From positions 21,390,001 through 21,454,000 of the forward strand of contig OY727097.1 in NCBI GenBank assembly GCA_963402885.1: DNA of 64,000 nucleotides, given 5' to 3'. The notes below the pieces were generated by a model, which saw only the letters and a program-made list of their open reading frames with translations, searched no databases and was not told the origin of the DNA. This DNA comes from Antedon bifida (taxonomy: Eukaryota; Echinodermata; Crinoidea; Comatulida; Antedonidae). Both the position numbers and the translations under genes were made by a program. Positions 40,278 through 53,036 of this stretch are shown in pieces. How positions within the stretch are numbered: position 1 is the stretch's first letter; each line of letters starts with the position of its first letter.

Positions 40278-43200
40278 ATGAAGGTAATTCTTGAGACCGC
40301 ACCTAAAGAGACATGCCCATACTTTAATGATATAGCGAGCTGTGATGAATATGATAAGGTTGATGAATATGATGAGAATGATGAATATTATGAGAATGAT
40401 GAATATTATGGGGATGATGAAAATGAGGATGACATGTATCAAGGACTCGCACTGCCAACTGCAATGGTAATGCAAAATAGCTCGGAGTTACATCTGTCCT
40501 TTGCTGGTTGTGGATTCCTCGGAACATACCATGTCGGAGTAATCCAGTGTTTGATGACTCATGGGAAGGGATTTATAAAGAGAATCCGAGGTGTTGGTGG
40601 CGCTTCAGCAGGGGCATTAGTAGCTGCTTTTATGATATGCTCTCCAAAGAAATTAAATGTAAGTAGGCCTATATTGTAAGAAATGCTTTATTGATACAAT
40701 AGTATTGAATGCATGTATGCCATGTTGCATTTTTCTTTTCATTGAAAGTTAAAATTTAACCTAACTATTTATTAATTCATTTTTTCCACAATTTCTCATC
40801 CTAAATTACCATGATAAAGTATTATTAATTATTTGCAATAATACTATTAATGCAAATAAATGTGTTCTGGCTTTATGATAAAACAAGGAATATTAGTTTT
40901 CACAAGTGTCTTATTTTTATTGAGGTCAATAGTGTATATTATGAAATACAGTAATTATGAAATATGAAAGTTGAATAGATAAAAAAGGAAGTACAGTCAA
41001 ATTGTTTTAAACTGTCCATTGTTTTCAGATAAATGTCCTTGACATTAAACTTTACTATCCCATCTTTTGTACTGTACCTAGCATTCCTGTCATTGCCTAG
41101 AGTACAAACTAATAACAAACAAAACTTGAAAGGGAGTATTGTATTAGGTTGTATTTTAAACTTTTTAATACTCAATTGTTGTATTCTTTTCGTTCCGCGC
41201 CTTTAGGCAGTTATTTATATTCAAGAGGAAGAAAGCATTAGGAAACGGTTATCATGCGGAAGCTTTTATTTTACAAAGGCGGAAAACTTTGAGGCCTATT
41301 TTTGTTCCAAGATGTCCCAATTTGTTACTGTTTGGATAATAAATCAGTATGCAACTATGCTTTTTTCCCGGATTTCTCGTGGTTCGCGTATGCGTGTATG
41401 AAAACACTTAATAAATTAGGAGGTCAAACAAATTTGTGCAGTGTGAAAAGGGTATAATTAGAATTAAATAATTTATTGAGCATTTATCAAGTACTTTTTT
41501 TCTTTAGGATGGAATGCAGTTGTGTTACGACATAGCATATACAATACAAAAAAAACCACTGGGTGCTCTCACTCCTAACTTTAGTGTATCACGTACGTTA
41601 CACTCTGAACTTGATCGTCTTCTACCTCCAAATGCACATACGATGGCAAGTGGTCGATTATTTATATCATTGACAACGCTGAGTAACCGCAAGAACATAA
41701 TGATATCACAGTTTGAAAATAGAGATGAACTAATTCAGGTACAGTAAGACTAACATTCCATATTCTTGATGAAATACTGTAGTTAGTAGGCACTTTTTTT
41801 AATGTCAACCGCTTTTTCATCTACTTCATATACCACATCGAGCGGATCCAATGGCCGAGCAGTTTGGCAGTGGCTAAAGAGCCAACAATATTGTCATTGG
41901 TTCGAGGCAGACTCGCTCCTAGTTCTGGTGGTTCTGGTGTTGAACAAGTCTTCTTGGATAAAGACTATAAACTGTAGGTCCAGTGTACACAGTTTGCTCG
42001 TGTTCGAACCCAGTTCACCTTTCAAAACGAGTAGCAGGTTACCCAGTGAACTGTCTCCTGCCCCTGTGTCTGACGATAGGACAGTAATTAATTTTTAATC
42101 TTTAGCCATGTTCCTAAAGAGAAATAAGCCATTGTTAGTGAGTTATAGTGACCTGTCAATTGTTCCTAGGTTGTCGGTGGTCTAAAAAGCTTTATTACCA
42201 CCTCACTAATCTGATTTCCATCATGCAAACTCAATAAAACGACTATTTATGAACAATGAATACTTCTAAAGATCATGGTGGAGTAAATTTAAATTTGCAA
42301 TAAAGTATGTACTATATAATAGTACTTCTTGTTCTTAATTTCCATGATTTACTCCATGTACTGTAGTTTTTTGTACAATATGTGCCATACTGATCTATAA
42401 TACTCTTTGGTCTATAATAATTATATACTATACTGCATTTATACACTGACCTGTATAATACTAGTAATAATCCATAAATTAAGGTACTGTATGATAGCTT
42501 TTTTGACAAATGAATAATTGAAGGACAGCAAAAACATATTTTGTAGACTTACCATAGCATTAGCATGTACTTTGAAATGTAATTGTTGTTTTCTGTTTTA
42601 TAGGCGCTGTTATGTAGTTGTCACATACCTGTCTATAGTGGCATGCAAACACCAATATTTAGGGGCAAGGTAAGATTTTAAAGCGATACAGAATGATTTT
42701 CATGTTTGTTTGATTTGCTCATGATTCATGGATTCCAAAAGACAAACAAAGTAAAACATTCCTGTTTTTTTTCCATTACCTTTTTAAATCTATAACTTTG
42801 AAATATTCTCAATTTATAAAAATAATTATCAAATAAAAAAAAAAGTCATTGTCGAGTATACCCTGTACTGTATAACATAGCTTTACATAAAATTACAGCA
42901 TGTATGTTTATAAGAGATTTTTGTATAAAACAGATTTGATAAACACTCATTGAGGCCACAACAATGTTATTAACGGCAGATCGTCATCATACTGTAGAGG
43001 GCAGCAAACAACTATTGATATAACTTTCTTATGACTATCTATGTTCTCTCAATTTTACTGTCAAATACATTGTCAAAGTTAATTATACTGTAGAGGGCAG
43101 CAAGCAAGTGATATAGCCAGAGCCATATATATAAAGAGTTACGACATTGGATTAAAGCCACGTGATATGCATATCAATTTGTGTCAAACTTGTCTCTGTT

Positions 43201-46200
43201 AATGCATGTAAAGTATAGGAGCAAAATATACTTTCAACTTTTTCTTATATTTAAAAAAATGTAATTGCACATTTTACGGCGAAATATCGATGTGCACAGC
43301 GTACAGAAGTACTTGCGGCAAAGAATATTGCGCGCGTGCGCTAGTAAATTATAAAGTTTGATTGATTTATTTTGGAACGAAACATCCCATAACTACGTCC
43401 TATTAATAACAATAATAATATTTTCAATTCATAATGCATGCTTTGATGACTAAATAAAATAATAAAGTGTCGTGGATATATTTGTTAATATGCTGAAAAG
43501 GGTATGAACAATATTAAAACATTAAAGGCAAATTATTACAAATAAAATGATGAACGAGTCTCTGACATTTAATAACGTTGGCGGTGCAGTTTGTGTCAAA
43601 AACACACAGAGAGCCATATACTGTATAAAAAGAGGGGTGAATTTGTTTGTTTTTTGTATTGGTTCATGCTTTGATGTATCCTAACTTCCATGTAGGCCCT
43701 AGCATTTATTTTTTTGTTGTTATAAAAAAAATATATATATGTTACCAAATCAATACCATTAATAAAATTAATTACTAAAATAAAAACGGAATCTAAGCGT
43801 TATTTCATAGACAACAAAATCTAAAAATAATGCATGAACTATAGGAAAACGCTATACAAAAGAGACGCGCGCGCCGTCAGCGTGCAAATTCTTTGACACA
43901 AAAATGGCTTCTAATTTTCAATGTCGTAACTCTTTATATATATGGCTCTGGATATAGCTATTTAATCACCATGATTAGCTGTGCTCTCAATTAATCTTAA
44001 TGTCAAATACATGTAGATAATCTGTCTAGCTTGATACAAAGGATCAGAAATGGTGTTTCCGATTCTGGTCGCCTACAGTTTATGGTAATGTTTAATTGTG
44101 TTTGGCTTTGCGTAAATATTTCACATCATACCACCTTGTCTGTTTCTAGTTTATCTCTCAGTTTGCAGCCTAATTTTCTTCTTTAGTATCCTTCCTCTTT
44201 ATTTAATTGCATCTCTCTGCCTGTAGACTTATTATGGATGCTGTCTCTTCTTCTACGACACTTAGGATTTTTCTCCCTATGGGTTTCTAACGATGTATGT
44301 AGGCCACCCTGGTGTTGACTAAAGACCCACAGGCTTTCTCTGACCTTGTCATGTCTACTCCTAGCTAAAAACGCTGCAATTGCCCTCACGATCAAAGCAT
44401 ACCGCCAACTGATGTACTCACAATTTGTTTAGAAGTTTAATTGCTTTCAAAATTAATTTTTGTATGACGTACTGTCTACTGTACACTTTATATTTTAATT
44501 TGCAAACAAAAATTGATACAATTGGAAATAATATTTTCATAAATAAAATATCTTTCTTATAATAAAATATTAATGGATTTTATCCTTTAATGAAACCTTT
44601 GAACATAGGTAATTAAAACAATTTAGTAAAATTTATACAATTAAAAATGTGGTTATGTTGCGGAATTGCTATCTGAAATACTGTAATAAATATTAATGAT
44701 AAATTAAATCAGATAAAACCATTTGAACATGCACAACAAAATTATGTAATACTGGTTGCCTATTTAAAATATTTACTTCAATTTCGCTGTATATGAAAAC
44801 TTAAACCTTGCAAATATTGTTTGTAGGCCTACTGTGTGTATTGTACATATGATTAGATAATAACTGTGAACACGGCATCAAAGCAATTTTGCATTGTGAA
44901 GTAAAGTCAGTAATGTATTGGTTTTAGAAATTTGAATGGGCTGTCGCAGATTATAAAAACTACAGAGTTTATATTTTAAAAAAGGTTTATTCAAAAGACA
45001 TTTATGTCAAAAAGTGGTTAAATCTACTTTGTTAATCAGTTTAGAAATGTGTTATTCTAGATGGTGAAATTCCAAAGCAGTATTGGATTTCATATTCTCC
45101 AGTTCTTACAATATCTCGGTGTCTTTTTAAGTTATTGTAGGCTGTCATTGATATTAACATACTGTATCAAGAAGGATAATAATACAAAACAATGCATGTT
45201 AGCCTTAAAATCGAATACCTTTGGGTCTAACTACCAATTAGTTGACCAATGAAAGGTGTTTATTTGACACTTTTATGCCTCTGGACTGAAACTGACCAAT
45301 TGCTTGACCAACCAAACTATGTTCATGTCACTTTTAATTTTTCTGATCAACTGAACGCTTGCCTTTGTAGTCTATTGTTAGAATATTGATATCTCCCAAC
45401 AGGTGTGGCCATCTCAAAGTTCACTCTTGTAATGGGCATCTTATCTTTCAAAGCATTTACCTTTTTTTCCTCAACTCAATGGAAGTGTTTCACTTTTTAC
45501 ACTTTCTCTTTTGATTTGTTTATTCAAATTTTGAAATATTAACAATATGTGGGAATTGTTTGTGGGATTGGTATTTTAATCCAAATAATGAAACAGTCAA
45601 TTTCTTCAACAAATGAATCTCTCCATTCAATGAATTCAAAACATTAATTATTTGTTTTACTGTATATCAAAACACTTATTATTTTCCTGCACTAAATAGG
45701 TGAATTATAACATTCAACGACATTCCATATTTTTTAGAGGGCGCTATTCAATCATAGAAATAAATATGTTATGATACAGACATCGCGAGTTTGACGACCA
45801 GTGTTATTTGTTGCTACCCGAAAATTACCTAGTATTTATAACTAACATAACACTCCTTGGGAATTTAAAATGTTTACAATCTTCAAAACAGTAGTCATGT
45901 GATGCCAATCAAATTCACATATTTACGATTACATAGGATTTTAATATAAATTTAATTAATCAACATCAAACCGGTTGTTTCCATCTTCAATCATATTTTT
46001 AAAGGTGCTCTTAGTTTTAAACTGTGGAACAGAGCAAATATGGGTGCACTCTACACTTTTGATTGTAGCACTTTTTTATCAGCTATTGAATGGTAAAAAT
46101 CCATAGAAATAATCCAGCATCATGTGATAAAATATTGCCCTGTCCCACAATTTCAACCAGCATACAATTACATAACACAAACACTCCCACAAATACTGTC

Positions 46201-49200
46201 TTGTTTTTAAAAATAAATAATTGGCAATAATTGTCCTGAAGCAAAAAATAAAAGATTGTATTGTAAAGCAAATATAGATCTATTTTTACATTCTGAAGTT
46301 TTTTCAGGTTTGATAATTCCAATTATTCTATTTTTCTAAAATTATCTCATGTGAGGTTTATTAGTAAAAATAATATTTCTCATATTTTCTTATCAACATA
46401 AATTTTCTCATGTCAAATCAATTTTTCTGACATTGACATCTCAGGTTGTTGTCCACCCTCAAGTGTTTCAGTGTCATTGAACCTGACATATTAATGTGAT
46501 TATACTACTAGCCAATCCATCCTAATATTGTTTTTTTTTTCTTTTTTTAATAAGAATTTTTTCCAGTATTACTGTAGTTCTCACTTGAATAAACATGAGT
46601 GAAATTATTATTTTTTTTAATATATCATAGTATATTACATAGCCTATGTAAATACGTGAACGTGATTGATTGAAACTGCGTCTTATGACTACCGCTGCGA
46701 GGATCGTAAATCGTATATATCCTCGAGTACGATGATATTGACGAGTAATTTTCGCGTAATTATCGTGTCCCCTGTCATTAAACATATAAAATCCAGCAAA
46801 TTCTCGAGTACGATGTTATTGACTGTGTAATTTTCGTGTGGCAACACTCGCGTTTGCCGATAAATAAACAAAAGTCATCTACTGAGTCTTGAACTCGCGA
46901 TGAAATTGTCACTCCATCACAAGACAACGCTTCAACCGCTGCGCTACGGAACTTGCTTGAAGAAATTAATCAACTAAACTATTTAAGCTATGCATACATA
47001 GCGCACTCATTTGTTATTAGTCCTCCCTAGATGTGATGAAACACTGTTTGTGATTGGTCACGGTAGTAACCTAGTAACTAGTACGCGCTGAACATCCGGT
47101 GATTAGGCTTGAAGAAGACGAATTGTTTATTCGGCCTACCTGATTATAATATTATTATTATTAATGTAGGCTTATTGATGGAAATTCTTCTGTTAATTTA
47201 AACGACCTAAGGCTAAGTGAATATTTTATTGCCATGGAATATATAATTAGTAATTATCTGTATATTTTTCGTCGCAAGGTAAGGTGTCTAGGCAGGCTTG
47301 TTTACATACAATACAAAAAGGAGGCCTAGCCTAGCTTCACCCAACCCAGCAGATATTTTACTTGTTGTTGGCTATGTAATATAACAGATATCGCCTTTTA
47401 TATCGGTAAAATATAAGAGTTAACATCCCCTCGGGATGATATTATGTTCTCGAGGAATTATATATTTCCCGAAGCGCAGCTGAGGGAAATATATATTCCT
47501 TCGAACATAATATCATTTCCTTGGGGATGTCAAATCTTATATTTCATCTCTAAGCAGGCAATATCTGTATAATAATTAATAACCTGCAGTAGGTTACTAA
47601 TTGATGGTATACATACTGCCATTGTTTCACAAACCCCTATTGTTTTTTGATATTTGGTATAGTGGTATGTATCTCCATCTTGGCATCATTTGAATAAATA
47701 TTTTACAGAATTAGTAATGTATTATTATTAATTACAATATTTTTATTAGTTTAAAACAGTATATAAAACAATCTTGCCCAAGTATTGTAGATAAATCGAT
47801 TTTTAAGATTATGGATTGGGCATTAGGACAGGGAGGCTGTCTAGTAAGCTAGCTGCTCAGTTGAAACCAAAACACTTGAGGAGCAGCTGCAGGTAAAAAT
47901 GAACTTCACACCCAGCTTGATCTCCCAGGACCATCCTTCAACCATAGGTGAAAGTTATGTACAAAACGTGATTATATTAAGGTAGAAGAGCGGTTGGTCA
48001 CCCCACCCTTCTAGGTGATTTAAAATGTGTTGGGAGTCCCACCTGCCAAGAACAGCAATGCATACACTGTCTTGCATAAGGTGTTCATTTTAGCATGGAG
48101 GTATACCTCCATGATTTTAGCCAAGTGTGATTGGTTTGGTGTTTCTTTAAATGCTCAATTATTAACCATGGCGATATTACCTCACATCACACCGTTTAGG
48201 AATGTGGGAAATTTAAAACTGTTAATTGACCAGATGAGTACAGGAGATATCTTTGTGGAAAGCAATTAATTTTTAGTTTAGTCCTTCAGTTCCTCAAGAC
48301 ATATCATGCAAATGATATGTTTTTTTAAAAACTGAATTATTTCATACAAAATAAAAAGATAAAATAAACTATTTGAATGTCTTTTTTACATAATTGATTT
48401 CTCAGTCCTCAGGATCTATTTTTGAAAAAAAAAAAAAAAAGGATCTATCTCAAGGGTAAAAAGGTTGGGCAAAAAACATATTGTTCATCCAAATCTTGCA
48501 ATACGTTACGGGTTATTACTAGATGTATTACATTCTAATTCATTTGAAAATAACTCAATTGTCCTTGAGTGGTTTTTGTAATATAGAGAGTAACATTATA
48601 GAGAAAGTGTTGGGGTCGTTTATATTAAAATTATAATACAATCGACTGCATTTCTGCTAAATAAAAAAACTTTTTAAATACCAAAAATTTAAACATTCAA
48701 GTTGATACAGTAGTTGACTGAAGCTCAACAGTGGTCAATCACTAAATAAACCGTTATTTTTTGTTTTTGACTGTTATTTTCAGAGAATGGTTTATATTGA
48801 AAATTTGTCTTCTTTCTGCTGCCAAGAAATTAGGGATAACTTATTCGCTAATATTATTTAGTATAGTTATTTTTTCTCAGCAGAAACAAGATCAACTATA
48901 AAGTATAGATGGGTATTCAGATACTCCTCAATAGAGAGGTTTCGCAACGCTATAAATACGATAACGAAAACAGATACGTCACACACACATATTCGTTTTC
49001 GTAAGCCAGTAAAAGTCTGTTTTCGCATGGAAACGAAATTTTAAGGGCGCCGTCAAACATATGACTGCGGTAAATTTGAACGAAGCTCATTTGTGTTGCT
49101 TGGCTGGCTAGGCCTAGTGTAACATCAAAGCGAGTGAGAAACTGCTATTTATCAAAATTGACTTGGCATTTTTGTAAATTACTTTTGGTAAATTACTTTC

Positions 49201-52200
49201 AATAAATCTATAATAATTATATTATAATCATGAATTATTCCTGATTCAAATGCAAAATGTGCAAAATAGATAATAAAATTTGTAGTTACGAATATGACTG
49301 GTGATATTCGTCAACACGAATAAGCTTTACGAATATGAAATTTACGAATATGAAATGAGGATCAGCTCAAAAGTTTCACAAATGTGTGACGTATCCGTTT
49401 TCGTTATCGTATTCGTAAGGTTGCGAAACCCCTCTAATATTTGAAATGTCCATGGTGATTACTATAAAATATGAAACTTTATTATAATAGATAGATAGAT
49501 AGATACTGTATATATAGAGAGAAATTTTAAATAATAAACCACCAACACTGCAATGAAATTAAAGTGTTGCCAATGAGATCTTTTTGAGAAAAACTGTTAT
49601 ATGCGAGGTCATATTCATTAATGTTAAACAAACATGTTCTGTCTTAGCTGTTGATGATTTTGCTTGTTGAAAAGCTGGTGTAATAACTGGCCAGTGTAGC
49701 CGTCAAACAACGAACCTTTGATTTAGAGTTGTAATATTGCCCACACCTGCCATCTGAATTGCATGACACATTCAATTTCAATTAAAATTGTTAGGCAACA
49801 TGACTAGTTATGTATTGTCAATTGTATGGAGATGAATTAAGAAGAATACATTGTAGTTGTTTCAACAAAAGTAAAAGTAAAACCAGGTTCCTTTGAATTA
49901 TACTGTTAGTTGTCATATGTTTCATATGTATCATATTTGGGCAGTTCAAGTCCTATTGGCAGTTGTTCTATGAATAGTTGTCCTATAGGTAGTTTGTCTT
50001 ATGGGTAGTTGTCTTATGGGTAGTTGTCTTATGGGTAGTTGTCCTATGGATAGTTGTCTTATGGGTAGTTGTCTTATGGATAGTTGTTCTATGGATAGTT
50101 GTCCTATGGATAGTTGTCCTATGGATAGTTGTCCTATGGATAGTTGTCCTATGGATAGTTGTCCTATGGATAGTTGTCCTATGGGTAGTTGTCCTATGGG
50201 TAGTTGTCCTATGGATAGTTGTCCTATGGATAGTTGTCCTATGGATAGTTGTCCTATGGATAGTTGTCCTATGGGTAGTTGTCCTATGGGTAGTTGTCCT
50301 ATGGATAGTTGTCCTATGGGTAGTTGTCCTATGGATAGTTGTCCTATGGATAGTTGTCCTATGGATAGTTGTCCTATGGATAGTTGTCCTATGGGTAGTT
50401 GTCTTGTGGGTAGTTGTCCTATGGGTAGTTGTCCTATGGATAGTTGTCCTATGGATAGTTGTCTTATGGATACTAGTTTTTCTATGGGTCGTTGTCCTAT
50501 GTGTAGTTTTCCTATGAGTATGTTTCCTATAGATAGTTGTCATATGTGTAGTTTTCCTATGGGTAGTTGTCTATGGGTAGTTGCCCTACTGGTAGGTACC
50601 CTGTGTGTTGTAGTCATATGGGTAGTGTTTACAATAGTTGCCCTATGGATAGTTAGTTTTCCTCCTGGTGTAGTTATTTTTAAGGGGATGTTGAGGGATA
50701 ATTCTCTGCATAGTAGTTTATCCAAGAGGTACAGTAATTGTCCATTGGTCGTCATTGTCCATTGATGTTTTCTAATACAGATTATACATCTCTCATGGAA
50801 GATTGTTATACTGATTTTAATAATGTGTAGTAGTTAAATACAATACTGCTTTTTAAAAAAATGTCATTTGATAAAAACTGTCAGGAATTTTACATCCAGC
50901 CAAGCCCAATGGAAACAAGATATCCATCAGGTAGACAGACACTGTCAGTGGGCTCTGCGCATCCTTTTTTCACTGGTGTCTCACAGACAATGATAGGGCC
51001 TACGACCTTGTAGATTTGATTTTTAATTCTTGATAACTAGGCTGTGATGAGATTGTATCAGAAATAAGCCAATAAAACTTGAAAAGACCCAATGGGGCTT
51101 TATGTCCAGCACAGGACACCTGTTAACCAACACGTTTAACTCTATTTCACAGTGTTTGCCCCACTTTGGCCCAATTAGGAATCACTATGAAGATGTACAG
51201 TAAATTCCCAGAAATTGCAACACTTTAGTGACTTAACTAAAGCACTGTTACTAATGTAGAGTTTTACTTATTTATACACTTTGTATGTTTTGTTTATTAA
51301 TTTTCTCTGTACAGTACTATTTTAAAGAGAAAAAACAAGTTTTTTTCAATGAGTGACTACATAATATGACAGGTGACAGATCAGGCGGAATGTTTTCTTT
51401 TTTTTAATGATCTCTATAATAAGTGTAGTAACTGTTCTCAACAGGGTTCGAAATATATCAATTACTGAATATGTATCACCTGGTACAATTGGAATGTATA
51501 TTATATATGTCTATTGCTATTTTGATGAGCATGTCACTGGATGGACCCTGATTGTTATATAATCAGTCATGTCACTGGATGGACCCTGTTGTTATGTAAT
51601 CAGTCATGTCACTGGATGGACCCTGTTGTTATGTATTGCTATTTTGATGAGCATGTGACTGGATGGACCCTGTTGTTATGTATTGCTATTTTGATGAGCA
51701 TGTCACTGGATGGACCCTGTTGTTATGTATTGCTATTTTGATGAGCATGTGACTGGATGGACCCTGTTGTTATGTATTGCTATTTTGATGAGCATGTGAC
51801 TGGATGGACCCTGTTGTTATGTATTGCTATTTTGATGAGCATGTGACTGGATGGACCCTGTTGTTATGTATTGCTATTTTGATGAGCATGTGACTGGATG
51901 GACCCTGTTGTTATGTATTGCTATTTTGATGAGCATGTGACTGGATGGACCCTGTTGTTATGTATTGCTATTTTGATGAGCATGTCACTGGATGGACCCT
52001 GTTGTTATGTATTGCTATTTTGATGAGCATGTGACTGGATGGACCCTGTTGTTATGTATTGCTATTTTGATGAGCATGTCACTGGATGGACCCTGTTGTT
52101 ATGTATTGCTATTTTGATGAGCATGTGACTGGATGGACCCTGTTGTTATATAATCAGTCGTTGATTGCATCATTTTAAATGTTCACTGACTTCCAAGGTT

Positions 52201-53036
52201 TACTGATGTAAAGTAATTAGTGCAAAATAATTGGAGTTTAATTAGAGGTACCAGACATTTTAGTTGTGTGCAGTATATTCATTTTTATATAACTATATCC
52301 AATCATTTCAAGTTGATAGATAGACTAAATGTTGCACATTTAATGTATACATTTTTCTCAGCCAAGGATATGTAAATGATGTAGGACAGTACAACTGTGT
52401 AATCTACATTACATTATAATGAATTAGTTTGAAAAACTTAAACTTTTGAAGATTGTCACACCCAAAAATCATAAAACATAATGCTTTGGATAGGCCATCT
52501 TGAATTTTGTAATAAAGTTGTTTACTTGTGCCAAATAGAAATGAACAAAAACATTGATTTTAATTTAAAATCAAAATCTAAACCTGACAACAAATAATGT
52601 GAATGCCTTTGGAATTGATTTGCATGAGAAAATTAGTTTAATTCAGAACCACTAATAAGTAGACTGTGTGTTGTGTATAACTAATGTTTTATATTATAAA
52701 AATCATTTTCATTCGTAGAAATGTATGGATGGAGGGATGTCATGGAATCAACCTGCAATGCCATCTGGAAAAACCATCTTTGTCTCACCATTCTGCGGTT
52801 CAAAACAACAGATCTGCCCAAGTGATGAAACTTGGTTTGACCTGAGCTACGACATTTTTGGGCATAGTTTTAAAGTGAGTGCACTGAATGTAGTGCGTGG
52901 CGTGCAGGCACTGTTCCCTCCACATAGATCAGTACTTGAGAAGTACTATCACAAAGGAGTGCAAGATGCTAGAGTTTTTCTGTTCAAGAATCAGCTGTAT
53001 GAACATGAACTGGAGACAGACTTGGAGCTTGAATAG
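40278..53036 (+). CDS. Patatin-like phospholipase/lipase (ATGL/PNPLA4 type), 331 aa
   Basis: Four coding exons join in phase 0: 40278-40658, 41508-41738, 42604-42669 and 52719-53036. A TAA three bases before the ATG (40275-40277) fixes the start. The patatin fold is complete: oxyanion loop FAGCGFLGTYHVG (residues 75-87), nucleophile elbow GGASAGAL with Ser110, HTMASGRLFISLT, DELIQ, HIPVYSG, and the dyad Asp230 in MDGGMSWNQP, followed by VSPFCGS and ALFPPH. These are shared with ATGL (PNPLA2) and PNPLA4, which hydrolyse acylglycerols or retinyl esters. The protein lacks ATGL's long C-terminal lipid-droplet region and is closer in length to PNPLA4. Unusual is an N-terminal extension (residues 23-54) of Asp/Glu/Tyr/Asn repeats. 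Confidence 0.93.
40659..41507. other. Lipase intron 1, nothing recognised
   Basis: AT-rich intron with poly-T tracts. No repeat ends or structure seen; the small frames on either strand look accidental. Confidence 0.45.
41880..42120 (+). repeat. Dispersed repeat shared with 63720-63965
   Basis: Common landmarks in the same order: GTAGGTCCAGTGTACAC, AACCCAGTTCA, CAARACGAGT, GGTTACCC, ACAGTAATTAATTT, then a GTKCCTARRGA motif. This copy is in intron 2 of the lipase; the other is in the last visible intron of the fibrinogen-domain gene. The open frame across it is not conserved. Confidence 0.65.
43111..43959. mobile_element. ~850-bp element with terminal inverted repeats
   Basis: Left end TATAGCCAGAGCCATATATA ... 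AAAGAGTTACGACATTG (43112-43148) is inverted at 43919-43957 over about 37 bp with few mismatches. Inner parts (GCGCGCGTGCGC near 43332 and ACGCGCGCGCC near 43866) also pair roughly. No transposase frame. A GAGGGCAGCA motif is repeated on its left at 42998 and 43092. Confidence 0.65.
43960..45699. other. Lipase intron 3, nothing recognised
   Basis: AT-rich intron. Small open frames on both strands look accidental. Confidence 0.45.
45700..45960 (+). mobile_element. Degenerate copy of the tRNA-bearing foldback element
   Basis: Pieces match the right half of 14818-15752: CGCGAGTTTGACGACCAGT (decayed B box), then CGAAAATTAC, then AGTAGTCATGTGATGC and ACATATTTACGATTACATAGG. Confidence 0.5.
46629..47572 (-). 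mobile_element. Foldback element with internal tRNA-like promoter, copy 2
   Basis: Inverse copy of 14818-15752, about 944 bp. It keeps the terminal palindrome (47425-47560), the tRNA-like segment (46873-46950 minus, A box TAGCGCAGCGG and B box GAGTTCAAGAC) and the TATTACATAGCC/GGCTATGTAATA inverted pair. It lies antisense in intron 3 of the lipase. Confidence 0.65.
47573..48931. other. Lipase intron 3, nothing recognised
   Basis: AT-rich, with an A16 run near 48428. No repeat ends or coding similarity found. Confidence 0.45.
48932..49436. mobile_element. ~500-bp MITE with ~50-bp inverted repeats and TA duplication
   Basis: The left end GAGAGGTTTCGCAACGCTAT ... GATACGTCACACA (48934-48984) is matched in inverse by TGTGTGACGTATC ... 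GTTGCGAAACCCCTC (49384-49434) with a handful of mismatches. TA flanks both sides (48932-48933 and 49435-49436), the target preferred by Tc1/mariner-type transposases. No transposase is coded. Confidence 0.75.
49940..50660. repeat. 15-bp minisatellite (~45 copies)
   Basis: Unit AGTTGTCCTATGGAT, with a GGT variant of the last triplet. It is most regular at 50010-50470 and decays on both sides. Because 15 is a multiple of 3, long open frames arise on both strands (MDSCP pentads on plus, HRTTI pentads on minus). These are repeat artefacts. Confidence 0.9.
51511..52160. repeat. 47-bp minisatellite (~13 copies)
   Basis: Unit TATTGCTATTTTGATGAGCA followed by TGT(C/G)ACTGGATGGACCCTGT and TGTTATG. 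The two leftmost copies are shorter variants with ATAATCAGTCATG, and the right edge has ATAATCAGTCG, so the array is flanked by related variants. Confidence 0.9.
52448..52545 (+). mobile_element. Decayed MITE (AGATGTATTGTCCC family)
   Basis: AAGATTGTCACACCCAAAAA, then GGATAGGCCATCTTGAATTT and TAATAAAGTTGTTTAC-like parts follow the order of the family at 25661-26017. It lies about 170 bp before the last lipase exon. Confidence 0.5.

Noticed and set aside
41802..42098. 98-codon frame in the lipase intron 2
   Set aside because: Overlaps a dispersed repeat whose other copy (63720-63965) does not keep the frame.
49983..50765. Long frames of pentapeptide repeats on both strands
   Set aside because: Produced by a 15-bp minisatellite whose unit is a multiple of three; start and stop are chance, and the array lies in an intron.
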